In this document: piece after piece, positions 6,404 to 12,602 of the stretch | Position numbering within the stretch: the stretch's first letter is position 1 | Layout: every line of letters starts with the position of its first letter | NCBI GenBank assembly: GCA_964638815.1 | Contig: CAZXBB010000018.1 | Coordinates: forward strand, 1-18,461 | DNA from: CAZXBB01 sp964638815 | Lineage (GTDB): Bacteria > Planctomycetota > Phycisphaerae > Phycisphaerales > SM1A02 | Direction: 5' to 3' | DNA length: 18,461 nucleotides | The notes under the pieces: model-generated | The model's input: only the letters and a program-made list of their open reading frames with translations | Told to the model about the DNA's origin: nothing | Database searches by the model: none | Position numbers and translations under genes: made by a program

Positions 6404-7323
6404 CCGGAGGAGCGGCCCCGATCGACATCGAGTCGCGCCGGCGGGACGGCTGGATCGCCACGTTCCAGATCCTCGCGCTCGCCGCGCTCGCCGCGCTGAT
6501 GTTCCGCAAGGAAGTATCGACGATGGTCCGCTTCGGCTGGCGCGACATGGACGCCGCGCACATGCTCGCGGCGCCGGTGCTCATCGCCCTCATGTGGCGT
6601 CTTCGTCGCGGCCTGCTCGCGGAGCGTCTCGAACGCGGCTCGAACATCGGCGTCGGCCTCGTCGTGCTGTCGCTGCTGATCTACACGTTCTCGAGCTGGC
6701 CCTTCAACTACGGCTATCCGCGCTGGCTCTCGATCGTGCCCGCGGTCGCCGGGGGCGTGCTCGCGGTGGGCGGGTGGCGGCTGTTCCACGCGGCACTGCC
6801 GATGCTCATCATCTTCACGCTGTCGATTCCGATCGGCTCCCGCTACTACGCCTTCCTCATCATCCGGCCCGAAACGCTCACGATCGAGCTCGCCTCGGAG
6901 ATCTGGAACATGCTGCCCGGCGTCCTCGTCGAGCTCAACGGGCCGGACTTCACCTTTCACTACGGCGACGTGACCGGGTCGATCGCGCTCGGCGAGCCGC
7001 ACCGAGGGGCTTCGCTTCTCGCGTCGTATCTCCTGGTCGGCGTGTTCACGACCTTCTGCCGTGTGCGCCCATGGTGGCAGATCCTCGTCATGGCCGTCGC
7101 AAGCGTGCCCATCGTCCTGATCTGCAATTTCTCGCGTCTGATGGTGTGGGGCGTCATGTCGATCTATGCCGGCGCGCCGCCCGGCGCGCACGCCCCGCGC
7201 ATCCTGGCAACGGTGCTGTCGATCCTGCTGGCGTGGGGCCTCTTCGCAGCGACGCTCGGTATCCTCAAGCAGATCGTCGCCGTGCCCGAGACCGCGGCGG
7301 ACCCGAAGGGAGCCCCTCCATGA
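6400..7323 (+). CDS. Exosortase/archaeosortase-family membrane protein lacking the catalytic Cys
   Basis: A 307-residue polytopic membrane protein (about 7-8 hydrophobic segments) resembling exosortases, which cleave and anchor proteins with C-terminal sorting signals. Family-like landmarks are seen in order: LIIFTLSIPIGSRYY (136-150), a HYGDVTG segment, a core helix ending SLLASYLLVG, then PIVLICNFSR (237-246) with the conserved Asn-x-x-Arg, and His264 in GAHAPR. In active exosortases the core helix is preceded by a Cys-Ser/Asn-Gly motif. Here the matching bases encode EPHRG, placing His201 at the Cys position. The only cysteines are 220 and 242, so the canonical Cys-Arg-His triad appears incomplete. 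AGGAG lies 7 bases before ATG 6400. The gene overlaps the EpsI-like gene by ATGA, as xrt and epsI genes often cluster. It may be a divergent enzyme, a different activity, or an inactive scaffold. Confidence 0.78.
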   Translation: MTGGAAPIDIESRRRDGWIATFQILALAALAALMFRKEVSTMVRFGWRDMDAAHMLAAPVLIALMWRLRRGLLAERLERGSNIGVGLVVLSLLIYTFSSWPFNYGYPRWLSIVPAVAGGVLAVGGWRLFHAALPMLIIFTLSIPIGSRYYAFLIIRPETLTIELASEIWNMLPGVLVELNGPDFTFHYGDVTGSIALGEPHRGASLLASYLLVGVFTTFCRVRPWWQILVMAVASVPIVLICNFSRLMVWGVMSIYAGAPPGAHAPRILATVLSILLAWGLFAATLGILKQIVAVPETAADPKGAPP

Positions 7324-8051
7324 CCGGCGATTCGCCCCCCGCCCGCCGTTTCTTCTCGCCCTGTTTCGTCGCGGTCGCGATCCTGCTCCTCGTGTCCGCC
7401 GTCGGCCTGCGCCCGGCGATCGGGGGGCTCGTCGCCTACTTCTCGAAGGAGCCCATCGAGCTGCGCAAGAAGCTCGACGAGCTCGATGTCGACAGGCTCC
7501 CGTCATGGCGCGTGGCCACCGAACGCCTCGCGCTCGAGATGGCGGAGGGCGACGTCGAGACGGACGACGTGCTGGAGCTCGTGTTCGAGCCACGGGTGGA
7601 GAACCCGACGCCGAACGACCAGGCGATGCTCTTCGTCACGTACTACAGCGATCCGCGCGATCGCATCTCGCACACGCCGGAGGTCTGCTACCGGCAGGGC
7701 GGGGCGGTCATCGACTCGATCTCGACCGTCACGCTGACGACGCCCGAGCTCGGCCCCGAGCACCCCGAGGTCGCGGCGCGGCTGCTGGACATCGATCTCA
7801 TCGCGCGCCGCACGGTGCTCCTCTACGTCTTCATCTGCAACGGGAAGTTCTTCGACGACCGGGAGAAGGTGCGGTTCGAGATCGGCTGGCCCGGCGACTC
7901 GCACATCTACTTCAGCAAGGTCGAGGTAATCACGCCGTGCGCGACCGACGACGACTTCGACGCCGCCGTCGTGCGATGCCGGAGCCTGATGCGCGAGGCC
8001 CTGCCGCTCCTCGTGGCCGAGCACTACCCACGGAACGAGGACGTGAGGTGA
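7320..8051 (+). CDS. EpsI/DUF3485-family exosortase-associated protein
   Basis: A 243-residue protein with one N-terminal membrane segment (about 11-30) and an extracytoplasmic domain. The signature SHTPEVCYRQGG (117-128) matches the EpsI/DUF3485 motif H-[ST]-P-E-x-C found in proteins encoded beside, or fused to, exosortases. VLLYVFICNGKFFDDREKVRF (167-187 region) fits the family's second half. Cys123 is the conserved motif cysteine; Cys173, Cys207 and Cys220 are additional. EpsI proteins are tied to exopolysaccharide and exosortase loci, but their biochemical role is not settled. ATG 7320 overlaps the exosortase stop by 4 bases, so the two are almost certainly co-translated and may act together. 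No terminator was found after it; a tandem repeat begins 42 bases downstream. Confidence 0.85.
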   Translation: MTGDSPPARRFFSPCFVAVAILLLVSAVGLRPAIGGLVAYFSKEPIELRKKLDELDVDRLPSWRVATERLALEMAEGDVETDDVLELVFEPRVENPTPNDQAMLFVTYYSDPRDRISHTPEVCYRQGGAVIDSISTVTLTTPELGPEHPEVAARLLDIDLIARRTVLLYVFICNGKFFDDREKVRFEIGWPGDSHIYFSKVEVITPCATDDDFDAAVVRCRSLMREALPLLVAEHYPRNEDVR

Positions 8052-8093
8052 CGTAACTTGTCCTGGTGCGTGTGACGCGCCCGCAACTCGCGA

Positions 8094-8168
8094 GTCGTTA
8101 TCCCGAGTCGCTGTCGCGGGTCGTCATCGCGCGTCGTTATCGCGCGTCGTCGCGCGTCGTCATCGCGT
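8094..8168. repeat. 13-bp tandem repeat, six copies
   Basis: Consensus GTCGTTATCGCGC. Copies start at 8094, 8107, 8120, 8133, 8146 (a 10-bp shortened copy) and 8156. The unit is not a multiple of three, and the array lies between the convergent ends of the EpsI-like gene and the secreted anchored protein, so it is noncoding. Confidence 0.85.
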
Positions 8169-8207
8169 CCACGAAGCCGGTTGCCCCCAGGCTGAGCGGC
8201 ATTCAAC

Positions 8208-8696
8208 TCAGGACCCGGGCCCCCTGCGTCTCACGATCCACGCGTGCAGGAGCCCGACGAGGCACAGGGTCGCCACTGCGGTCAGCACGGCGCGCTGCGG
8301 CATTCGCACGGGCCCCTGGACCTCGAGGTGGATCGTGTTTCCGTCGGCCGTGGTGAGCACCATCGGGACGGCGCCGAGCGTCGCCCCGTGGCTCGTGACC
8401 GTTGCGCGGAAGTCGGCGGAACGTCCCGGGCGGATCGCGAGCAGCGGGTCGGTCGTCTCGGCGTACATGGTCTGCTCGTCGTCCGAGAGCGTGATCTTCC
8501 ATCCCGGCGGTCCGAGCTGCGTGTAGCAGTTGCGGTGCTCCACCTGGAACTTCGTGATCGGCGCGGCGCCGACGTTCGTGACGCGCCACACGTAGACCTG
8601 GGCCTGGATGAGCACCTCGACCTCGACGCCGTCCGTTGCGACGACGCTGGGGATCACGGCGAGGGAGGAGATGAGCACGGCGACGAGCGGGTTCAC
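8208..8696 (-). CDS. Secreted protein with C-terminal membrane anchor and basic tail
   Basis: A 162-residue protein of unknown family. Residues 1-20 form a signal peptide starting from GTG, with GAGGAA 6 bases upstream. The middle (22-130) looks like an all-beta domain (VYVWRVTNVGAAPITKF, then TADGNTIHLEV) with one Cys at 57. The end is a hydrophobic helix (about 134-154) followed by IVRRRGPGS. Signal peptide plus single C-terminal helix plus Arg cluster is the general layout of proteins processed by sortase-like transpeptidases, but no Pro-Glu-Pro or other known motif precedes the helix; the local sequence is GPVRMP. It could equally be a plain C-terminally anchored exported protein. It converges on the exosortase/EpsI pair and is divergent from the DNA glycosylase. 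A longer upstream extension of the frame overlaps the glycosylase and was not used. Confidence 0.7.
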   Translation of the reverse strand: MNPLVAVLISSLAVIPSVVATDGVEVEVLIQAQVYVWRVTNVGAAPITKFQVEHRNCYTQLGPPGWKITLSDDEQTMYAETTDPLLAIRPGRSADFRATVTSHGATLGAVPMVLTTADGNTIHLEVQGPVRMPQRAVLTAVATLCLVGLLHAWIVRRRGPGS

Positions 8697-8714
8697 GGCG
8701 GCTTCCTCACGGGG

Positions 8715-8744
8715 CTGACACAACGTCCATCGGCCACGTATCGT
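8715..8744 (+). promoter_or_regulatory. Possible sigma70-type promoter of the DNA glycosylase gene
   Basis: CTGACA (8715-8720, 5/6 match to TTGACA) and TATCGT (8739-8744, 4/6 match to TATAAT) are separated by 18 bases. They lie in the 69-base gap between divergent genes, about 20 bases before GTG 8766. This is pattern matching only. Confidence 0.3.
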
Positions 8745-8765
8745 AGCGGGATCAGCCGAACGCCC

Positions 8766-9452
8766 GTGCCAGCCCGACACGGCCGGATCGCGCCGGTCCG
8801 CCTGGCGCCGTCCGTACTCCCGCGCGCGGCGGGGGAGCTCGGGTCGCGCGATCCGGACCTCGCCGCGATGGTCGCGCGGGACGGCGTGCCGCCGCTCTGG
8901 GCGCGCCGGCCCGGTTTCGCGACGCTCACGCGCATCATCCTCGAGCAGCAAGTGACGCTCTCGTCGGGGGCCGCCGCGTACCGGCGGCTGAGCACGGCGC
9001 TCGGCCGCACGACGCCGCGTCTCGTCCTCGCCCGATCGGACGACCAGCTCCGCCGCCTGGGGCTCACGCGGCAGAAGGCCCGCTACGTGCGAGCGCTCGC
9101 GGGGGTCGTCGCGAGCGGCGATCTCGACCTGGCGGCGCTGGCGCACGCCTCCACCGAGGACGTTCGGCGCCGGCTCACGGCGGTGACGGGTGTCGGGCGG
9201 TGGACCGCTGACATCTACCTCCTGATGGCGCTGCGGCACGCCGACGTGTGGCCCCGCGGCGACCTCGCGCTCTACCAGGTGATGCGCGGCCGCTACGGGC
9301 CCGACATCGCGCCGGCCGCGCTCGACGAGATCGCCGACCGCTGGCGGCCCTGGCGGGCGGTCGCTGCGCGGATCCTCTGGCACCACTACCTGCGCTCACG
9401 TCGCCCGAAGACCGGACCGGGGCGGACGTTGAAGGCGACGCCGTACAGCTAA
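8766..9452 (+). CDS. HhH-GPD base-excision DNA glycosylase (3-methyladenine glycosylase II-like)
   Basis: A 228-residue DNA glycosylase of the helix-hairpin-helix/Gly-Pro-Asp superfamily. It removes damaged bases, probably alkylated purines, in base-excision repair. RIILEQQVTLSSGAAAYRRL (56-75) is the typical first helical block of the AlkA/MAG-like branch. The hairpin is LTAVTGVGRWTADIYLL (137-153), and catalytic Asp166 lies in VWPRGDLAL. The final helices WRPWRAVAARILWH (193-206) are also typical. There is no C-terminal Cys cluster, so it is not an EndoIII/MutY iron-sulfur type. It lacks the N-terminal AlkA beta domain, as do many bacterial and yeast MAG-like members. GTG 8766 is the first usable start before the conserved region; the Shine-Dalgarno is weak. 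The gene upstream is divergent, so it is expected to have its own promoter. Confidence 0.88.
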   Translation: MPARHGRIAPVRLAPSVLPRAAGELGSRDPDLAAMVARDGVPPLWARRPGFATLTRIILEQQVTLSSGAAAYRRLSTALGRTTPRLVLARSDDQLRRLGLTRQKARYVRALAGVVASGDLDLAALAHASTEDVRRRLTAVTGVGRWTADIYLLMALRHADVWPRGDLALYQVMRGRYGPDIAPAALDEIADRWRPWRAVAARILWHHYLRSRRPKTGPGRTLKATPYS

Positions 9453-9454
9453 AG

Positions 9455-9583
9455 CTAGAACGTGTACTGCATCTGCACGTACAGGAAGTCGATGTCGGCA
9501 TCGTCCAGCACGATGACCAGTCCACTCCGGCAAGCGAGGACGGAGTCGTGATAAGCTGGCCGTTGGCAATGGTCGATCGCCAT
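9455..9583 (-). pseudogene. Possible remnant of an outer-membrane beta-barrel C-terminus
   Basis: On the minus strand a short frame (open from about 9649, with an ATG at 9583) ends in FLYVQMQYTF and a stop. An alternating aromatic/hydrophobic strand ending in Phe is the usual last beta strand of outer-membrane barrels. The preceding residues (LVIVLDDADID) also alternate. A stop codon at 9650-9652 cuts the frame off, no Shine-Dalgarno is present, and the 181-base gap offers no other coding content. It may be a decayed gene end or chance. Confidence 0.2.
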
Positions 9584-9633
9584 GTCGACGTCGCCGACGA
9601 TCGCGTCGCCACGTTCGAGCGCGGACCAGACGG

Positions 9634-11418
9634 ATGAACGTGTCCGAGATCAGCGAGATCAGCGAGATCAGCGAGATCATGGGGATGATCGGGATCATCG
9701 AGATCATCGAGAAGCTGGATGCGGAGCGCCGCCGGTTCGGGGGGCAGTCCGCGCGGCGCAAGCGGGCGCTGCTCGACCGTGCGGCCGGGCTGCCGGTCAC
9801 GCCGGCGCGGGTTCTCCTGCCGTATCACGATCTGCTGCTGTTCCTCATCGCCCATCCCGACGACCGCGGCGTGCTGGCGCGGGCCACGGCAGAGCTCCGG
9901 CGCTGCGCGGACGCGGCGCGGCGTCTGCGCGGTCTCGACGACTCCGGCATCGCCCACACGATCGCGACCTGCGTCTACTCCTTCGACACGACCTCGTGGC
10001 TGGCGGATCGCTTCGGAGACGCCGTCGGGCTCGACTGGGATGACGAGACGGCGGGGCCGGAGGTCGATCATGCCCTCGCGCTCCTCGTGGGGCGCGTCGA
10101 AGGCGACGGCATCCTGCACGACGGCATCTCAACACGCCAATGGTTCCGGGCGGCGCGCGCCGGGGCCGGGGGCGCCGGGGCCGGGGCCGGGGCCGGGGGG
10201 GCCGGGGCCGGGGGGGCCGGGCCGGGGGGGGCCGCGAAAGATCTCGCCTGGCTCCTCCGCCGGCTCGGCCGTCTCGATTGCGGTGAAGACGTGCGCGACC
10301 ATCTCTTCGATGCGCTGGGACCCCGCGTCCGCTGGCGTCTGTCGAGCCCGCGGGCGTCGCGGACGTTCCTCCGGTTCCCGGCGCGCCCCGTGTTCTTCCA
10401 GGCAGGTCCGCTCGAGCGCGCCGTCGCGTTCCGGGCCGCTGTGGACCAGCCGCTTCCGCCGGTCCGCCCGCTGCCCGTCGCGGCCGCGCGGTCGCTCATC
10501 GACGCCGCGCGCGCCACGCTGGCGGTGCGTCATCGCGAGACGGATCCCGTCACGTACGCGAACGAGCGCGAGGTCTGGCTCGTGCGGCTGGAGCGCGGGC
10601 TCGACGTCGCGATCTTCGGGATGCGCCCGGGGCGGCGGCTTCCCATCGAGAGCTTCTTCGGCTACGTCGCCGCGCGCAATCGCGTGCCGATCGCCTACGG
10701 GGGCGGCTGGGTGTTCCTCGACCGGTGCGAGATCGGCGTCAACATCTTCGACGCGATGCGCGGCGGCGAGTCAGCCTGGATGTTCGCGCAGATCTGCCGC
10801 GTCTACCGGCAGCTCTTCGCGGCGAAGCGCTTCACCGTGGACCCGTTCCAGTTCGGCGACGACAACCCCGACGCGATCCGTTCGGGAGCGTTCTGGTTCT
10901 ACTACCGCCTCGGGTTCCGACCGACCGACCCGGCCCTGCGCGCCGTCGCGGCGCGGGAGTGGGAGCGGATCGGCGCCGACCCCGCGTATCGAACCGCGCG
11001 GGCGACACTGCGTCGCTTCGTCGGGTCGCCGCTGGCGATCGTGCCGGACGGCGACGACGCCGCCGGGGCGCCGCCCGATCTTCCCGCGATCGGTCTCGCG
11101 GTCACGCGCTGGATCGGGTCGAGGTTCGACGGCGACCGGGAGGCGGCGGCCGCCGCGGCGACACGGCACGTGTGCCGGCGGCTGGGCGTCAAGGGGACGG
11201 AACGGTGGCCGGCGCCGCAGCGCCGGGCGTTCGAGGACCTGAGCCCGCTCGTGGCGATGGTGCCGGGGCTCGCCCGGTGGTCGGAGCGGTCGAAGCGCGA
11301 CCTGCTCGCGCTCCTGCGGGCAAAGGGGGGGATGCGAGAACGCGTGTACGCGGAGCGTCTGCGCCGGCACGCGGAGTTCCGGCGGGCGCTCGGGGAGATC
11401 GCGACGAAGGGGCGCTGA
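9634..11418 (+). CDS. Large uncharacterised protein with a GNAT-like central region
   Basis: A 594-residue protein I cannot assign to a named family. It has no signal peptide, so it is probably cytoplasmic. Residues 4-27 are SEI repeats then Ile/Met/Glu-rich, encoded by a 9-bp repeat; translation may truly begin at Met16 or Met18 instead of ATG 9634. Residues 28-170 are helical. Residues 175-200 are an almost pure Gly/Ala tract. Residues 315-430 contain EREVWLVRLERGLDVAIFGM, YGGGWVFLDRCEIGVNIFDAMRGG and FWFYYRLGFRP; the last resembles the C-terminal signature of GNAT acetyltransferases, so an acyltransferase-like fold is possible. Residues 500-590 are Arg/Glu-rich helices. Third-position GC bias continues throughout, supporting a real gene. 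The substrate, partners and catalytic residues cannot be determined here. Confidence 0.75.
   Translation: MNVSEISEISEISEIMGMIGIIEIIEKLDAERRRFGGQSARRKRALLDRAAGLPVTPARVLLPYHDLLLFLIAHPDDRGVLARATAELRRCADAARRLRGLDDSGIAHTIATCVYSFDTTSWLADRFGDAVGLDWDDETAGPEVDHALALLVGRVEGDGILHDGISTRQWFRAARAGAGGAGAGAGAGGAGAGGAGPGGAAKDLAWLLRRLGRLDCGEDVRDHLFDALGPRVRWRLSSPRASRTFLRFPARPVFFQAGPLERAVAFRAAVDQPLPPVRPLPVAAARSLIDAARATLAVRHRETDPVTYANEREVWLVRLERGLDVAIFGMRPGRRLPIESFFGYVAARNRVPIAYGGGWVFLDRCEIGVNIFDAMRGGESAWMFAQICRVYRQLFAAKRFTVDPFQFGDDNPDAIRSGAFWFYYRLGFRPTDPALRAVAAREWERIGADPAYRTARATLRRFVGSPLAIVPDGDDAAGAPPDLPAIGLAVTRWIGSRFDGDREAAAAAATRHVCRRLGVKGTERWPAPQRRAFEDLSPLVAMVPGLARWSERSKRDLLALLRAKGGMRERVYAERLRRHAEFRRALGEIATKGR
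9646..9714 (+). repeat. 9-bp tandem repeat at the start of the 594-residue protein gene
   Basis: GAGATCAGC is repeated three times and then degenerates through GAGATCATG, GGGATGATC, GGGATCATC and GAGATCATC. The unit encodes S-E-I or I-I-E steps. As a multiple of three, it varies length without shifting frame, but it spans three candidate ATG starts. Confidence 0.75.
10159..10234 (+). repeat. GGGGCC-type G-run repeat coding a Gly-Ala tract
   Basis: Runs of four to seven G separated mostly by CC, with several GGGGCC units, encode Gly-Ala-Gly repeats in the middle of the 594-residue protein. The G-runs are on the coding strand, so both DNA and mRNA could form G-quadruplexes. Confidence 0.8.
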
Positions 11419-11701
11419 CGGGCGGCGCGTCCGCATGGATGCACGTGCACGTGCGCGTGCGCGCGAGGTTTCCTCCGTATCCGGGAGTAGGCCCGACGCG
11501 CGCTGCGCGCCGCCGCCGCCGCTGCCAATACCGTCGGATACCGATGGTCCCGGAAAGCGCGCGAGGGGATCATTTGATCGGCAGGGCGGTCTGGCCCGTT
11601 CCGCGTCCGCGGCGGCCCCGCCTTCCGCCGGCCACTGAACTGTCCCGGCAGGGCCGGTCTCAACCGCGGGACTCGGGCGCTACAGCGCTCAGGAGAACTC
11701 G

Positions 11702-11821
11702 ATGGCCACCCCCAAGAAGCCGACCAAACCGGCAGACAAACCGCGTCCGACCGCGCCGGCGGCCCCCCCCATGAAGAAGGCTCAGGACAGGCCGGCGTCC
11801 GGTCCCCGGAAGCCGCGGTAA
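11702..11821 (+). CDS. Small basic Lys/Pro-rich protein (39 residues)
   Basis: A 39-codon gene. ATG 11702 has a strong AGGAG Shine-Dalgarno 6 bases upstream (11691-11695). The frame ends with TAA at 11819, and a perfect intrinsic terminator starts 10 bases later. The peptide starts MATPKKPTKPADKPRP and is made almost only of Lys, Arg, Pro and Ala, with few acidic residues and no Cys, Trp or Tyr. It is not a membrane protein. The composition resembles the disordered tails of histone-H1-like or ribosome/nucleic-acid-binding proteins, which is an inference only. The upstream gap (11419-11701) must hold its promoter but shows no clear consensus. A short palindrome (GCGCT-AC-AGCGC) precedes the Shine-Dalgarno. 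The independent signals at both ends make this a real transcription unit; the RNA itself could alternatively be the functional product. Confidence 0.65.
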   Translation: MATPKKPTKPADKPRPTAPAAPPMKKAQDRPASGPRKPR

Positions 11822-11830
11822 CGCAGTCGC

Positions 11831-11864
11831 GCCGGCGCAGGGCAATACCTGCGCCGGCTCTTTC
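11831..11864 (+). terminator. Intrinsic terminator after the small basic protein gene
   Basis: A perfect 11-bp stem (GCCGGCGCAGG / CCTGCGCCGGC) with a 6-base loop GCAATA, followed by TCTTTC. It is oriented for the plus strand and lies 10 bases after the TAA of the 39-codon gene. Confidence 0.9.
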
Positions 11865-11909
11865 ATCGATTCCCGGACCGCGGCCATCATCACCGAGCAC
11901 CCGACAACC

Positions 11910-12602
11910 GTGACGCGGCCGACCCGCCGGCTTCTCGACCTGTGGGGCATCGGGGACGACAGCTTCGGCATCCTCGCCAGCACGTTGCAGCTTCCCGCCA
12001 CGCCGGCGGACGCCGGGGACGAATCGATGCTCGGCGATCGGCTCGTCGAGCGCCCGACGTTCTCAGCGACGTTCGAGGCCCATTCCACCGTGCCTCCCTC
12101 GCGACTCTGGTCGTGGGTCGTCCAGGCGATGCGCGGCGCGGGGATGTACGCATGGAGCCGTCTCGACCGCCCCGGCTCCCGGCCGGCGGCGCGCCTGCTC
12201 GACGGGATCCCGCCCCCGCGGGTGGGCGACCAGCTCGACGGGCTCCTGTGTATCTGCCGGCTGGATCCGCATGTCGCGATCGTGTGGAGGAACCTCGTTC
12301 CCCTCGTCTTCCTCGACGCCCGGATCGAGGACATGACGCTCGACTACCGCGTCGAGGCGGCGCGGCCCGGCGGCTCGCGTCTGGTCGCGCGGCTCCGAGC
12401 CGCGATCGACGGCGACGCCCGCTCGGTGAGCGCGCACGCGGCGTGCGTGCTGGCGTTCATACTCCCTTCGAGCCAGGCGAGCCGCCTGACGCAGCACGCG
12501 GACCTGGACGGACGGAGCAAGCATCGCCCCTTCGAACCCGGCGCCCGGTTCCAGCACCTCGCGCTGACCCCGGCCGCGGCCTCGCGCCGGCGACGCACGT
12601 GA
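11910..12602 (+). CDS. SRPBCC-fold (START-like) protein
   Basis: A 230-residue predicted cytoplasmic protein with an SRPBCC/START-like ligand-binding fold. The core begins around FSATFEAHSTVPPSRLWSWV (51-70), followed by VQAMRGAGMYAWSRLDR and a segment with RPAARLLDGIPPPRVGDQL, a pattern common in SRPBCC proteins where a Trp-rich helix packs over the cavity. Such proteins bind hydrophobic ligands or act as polyketide cyclase-like or chaperone-like proteins; no catalytic residue can be assigned. Start choice GTG 11910 is uncertain, with no good Shine-Dalgarno, and the first 45 residues are not clearly part of the fold. It stands just after a terminator, so it needs its own promoter. Its TGA directly abuts the stop of the convergent response-regulator gene. 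Confidence 0.7.
   Translation: MTRPTRRLLDLWGIGDDSFGILASTLQLPATPADAGDESMLGDRLVERPTFSATFEAHSTVPPSRLWSWVVQAMRGAGMYAWSRLDRPGSRPAARLLDGIPPPRVGDQLDGLLCICRLDPHVAIVWRNLVPLVFLDARIEDMTLDYRVEAARPGGSRLVARLRAAIDGDARSVSAHAACVLAFILPSSQASRLTQHADLDGRSKHRPFEPGARFQHLALTPAAASRRRRT

Noticed and set aside
6274..7593. 439-codon minus-strand open frame opposite the exosortase and EpsI genes
   Set aside because: The product is rich in Arg, His, Asp and Glu with no fold-like pattern, while the plus strand carries recognisable membrane protein families.
8094..8168. CRISPR array
   Set aside because: The 13-bp units are directly adjacent, with no unique spacers and no cas genes nearby.
8244..8765. N-terminal extension of the DNA glycosylase from 8244
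   Set aside because: It is antisense to the secreted anchored protein and carries no glycosylase features; the conserved region begins after GTG 8766.
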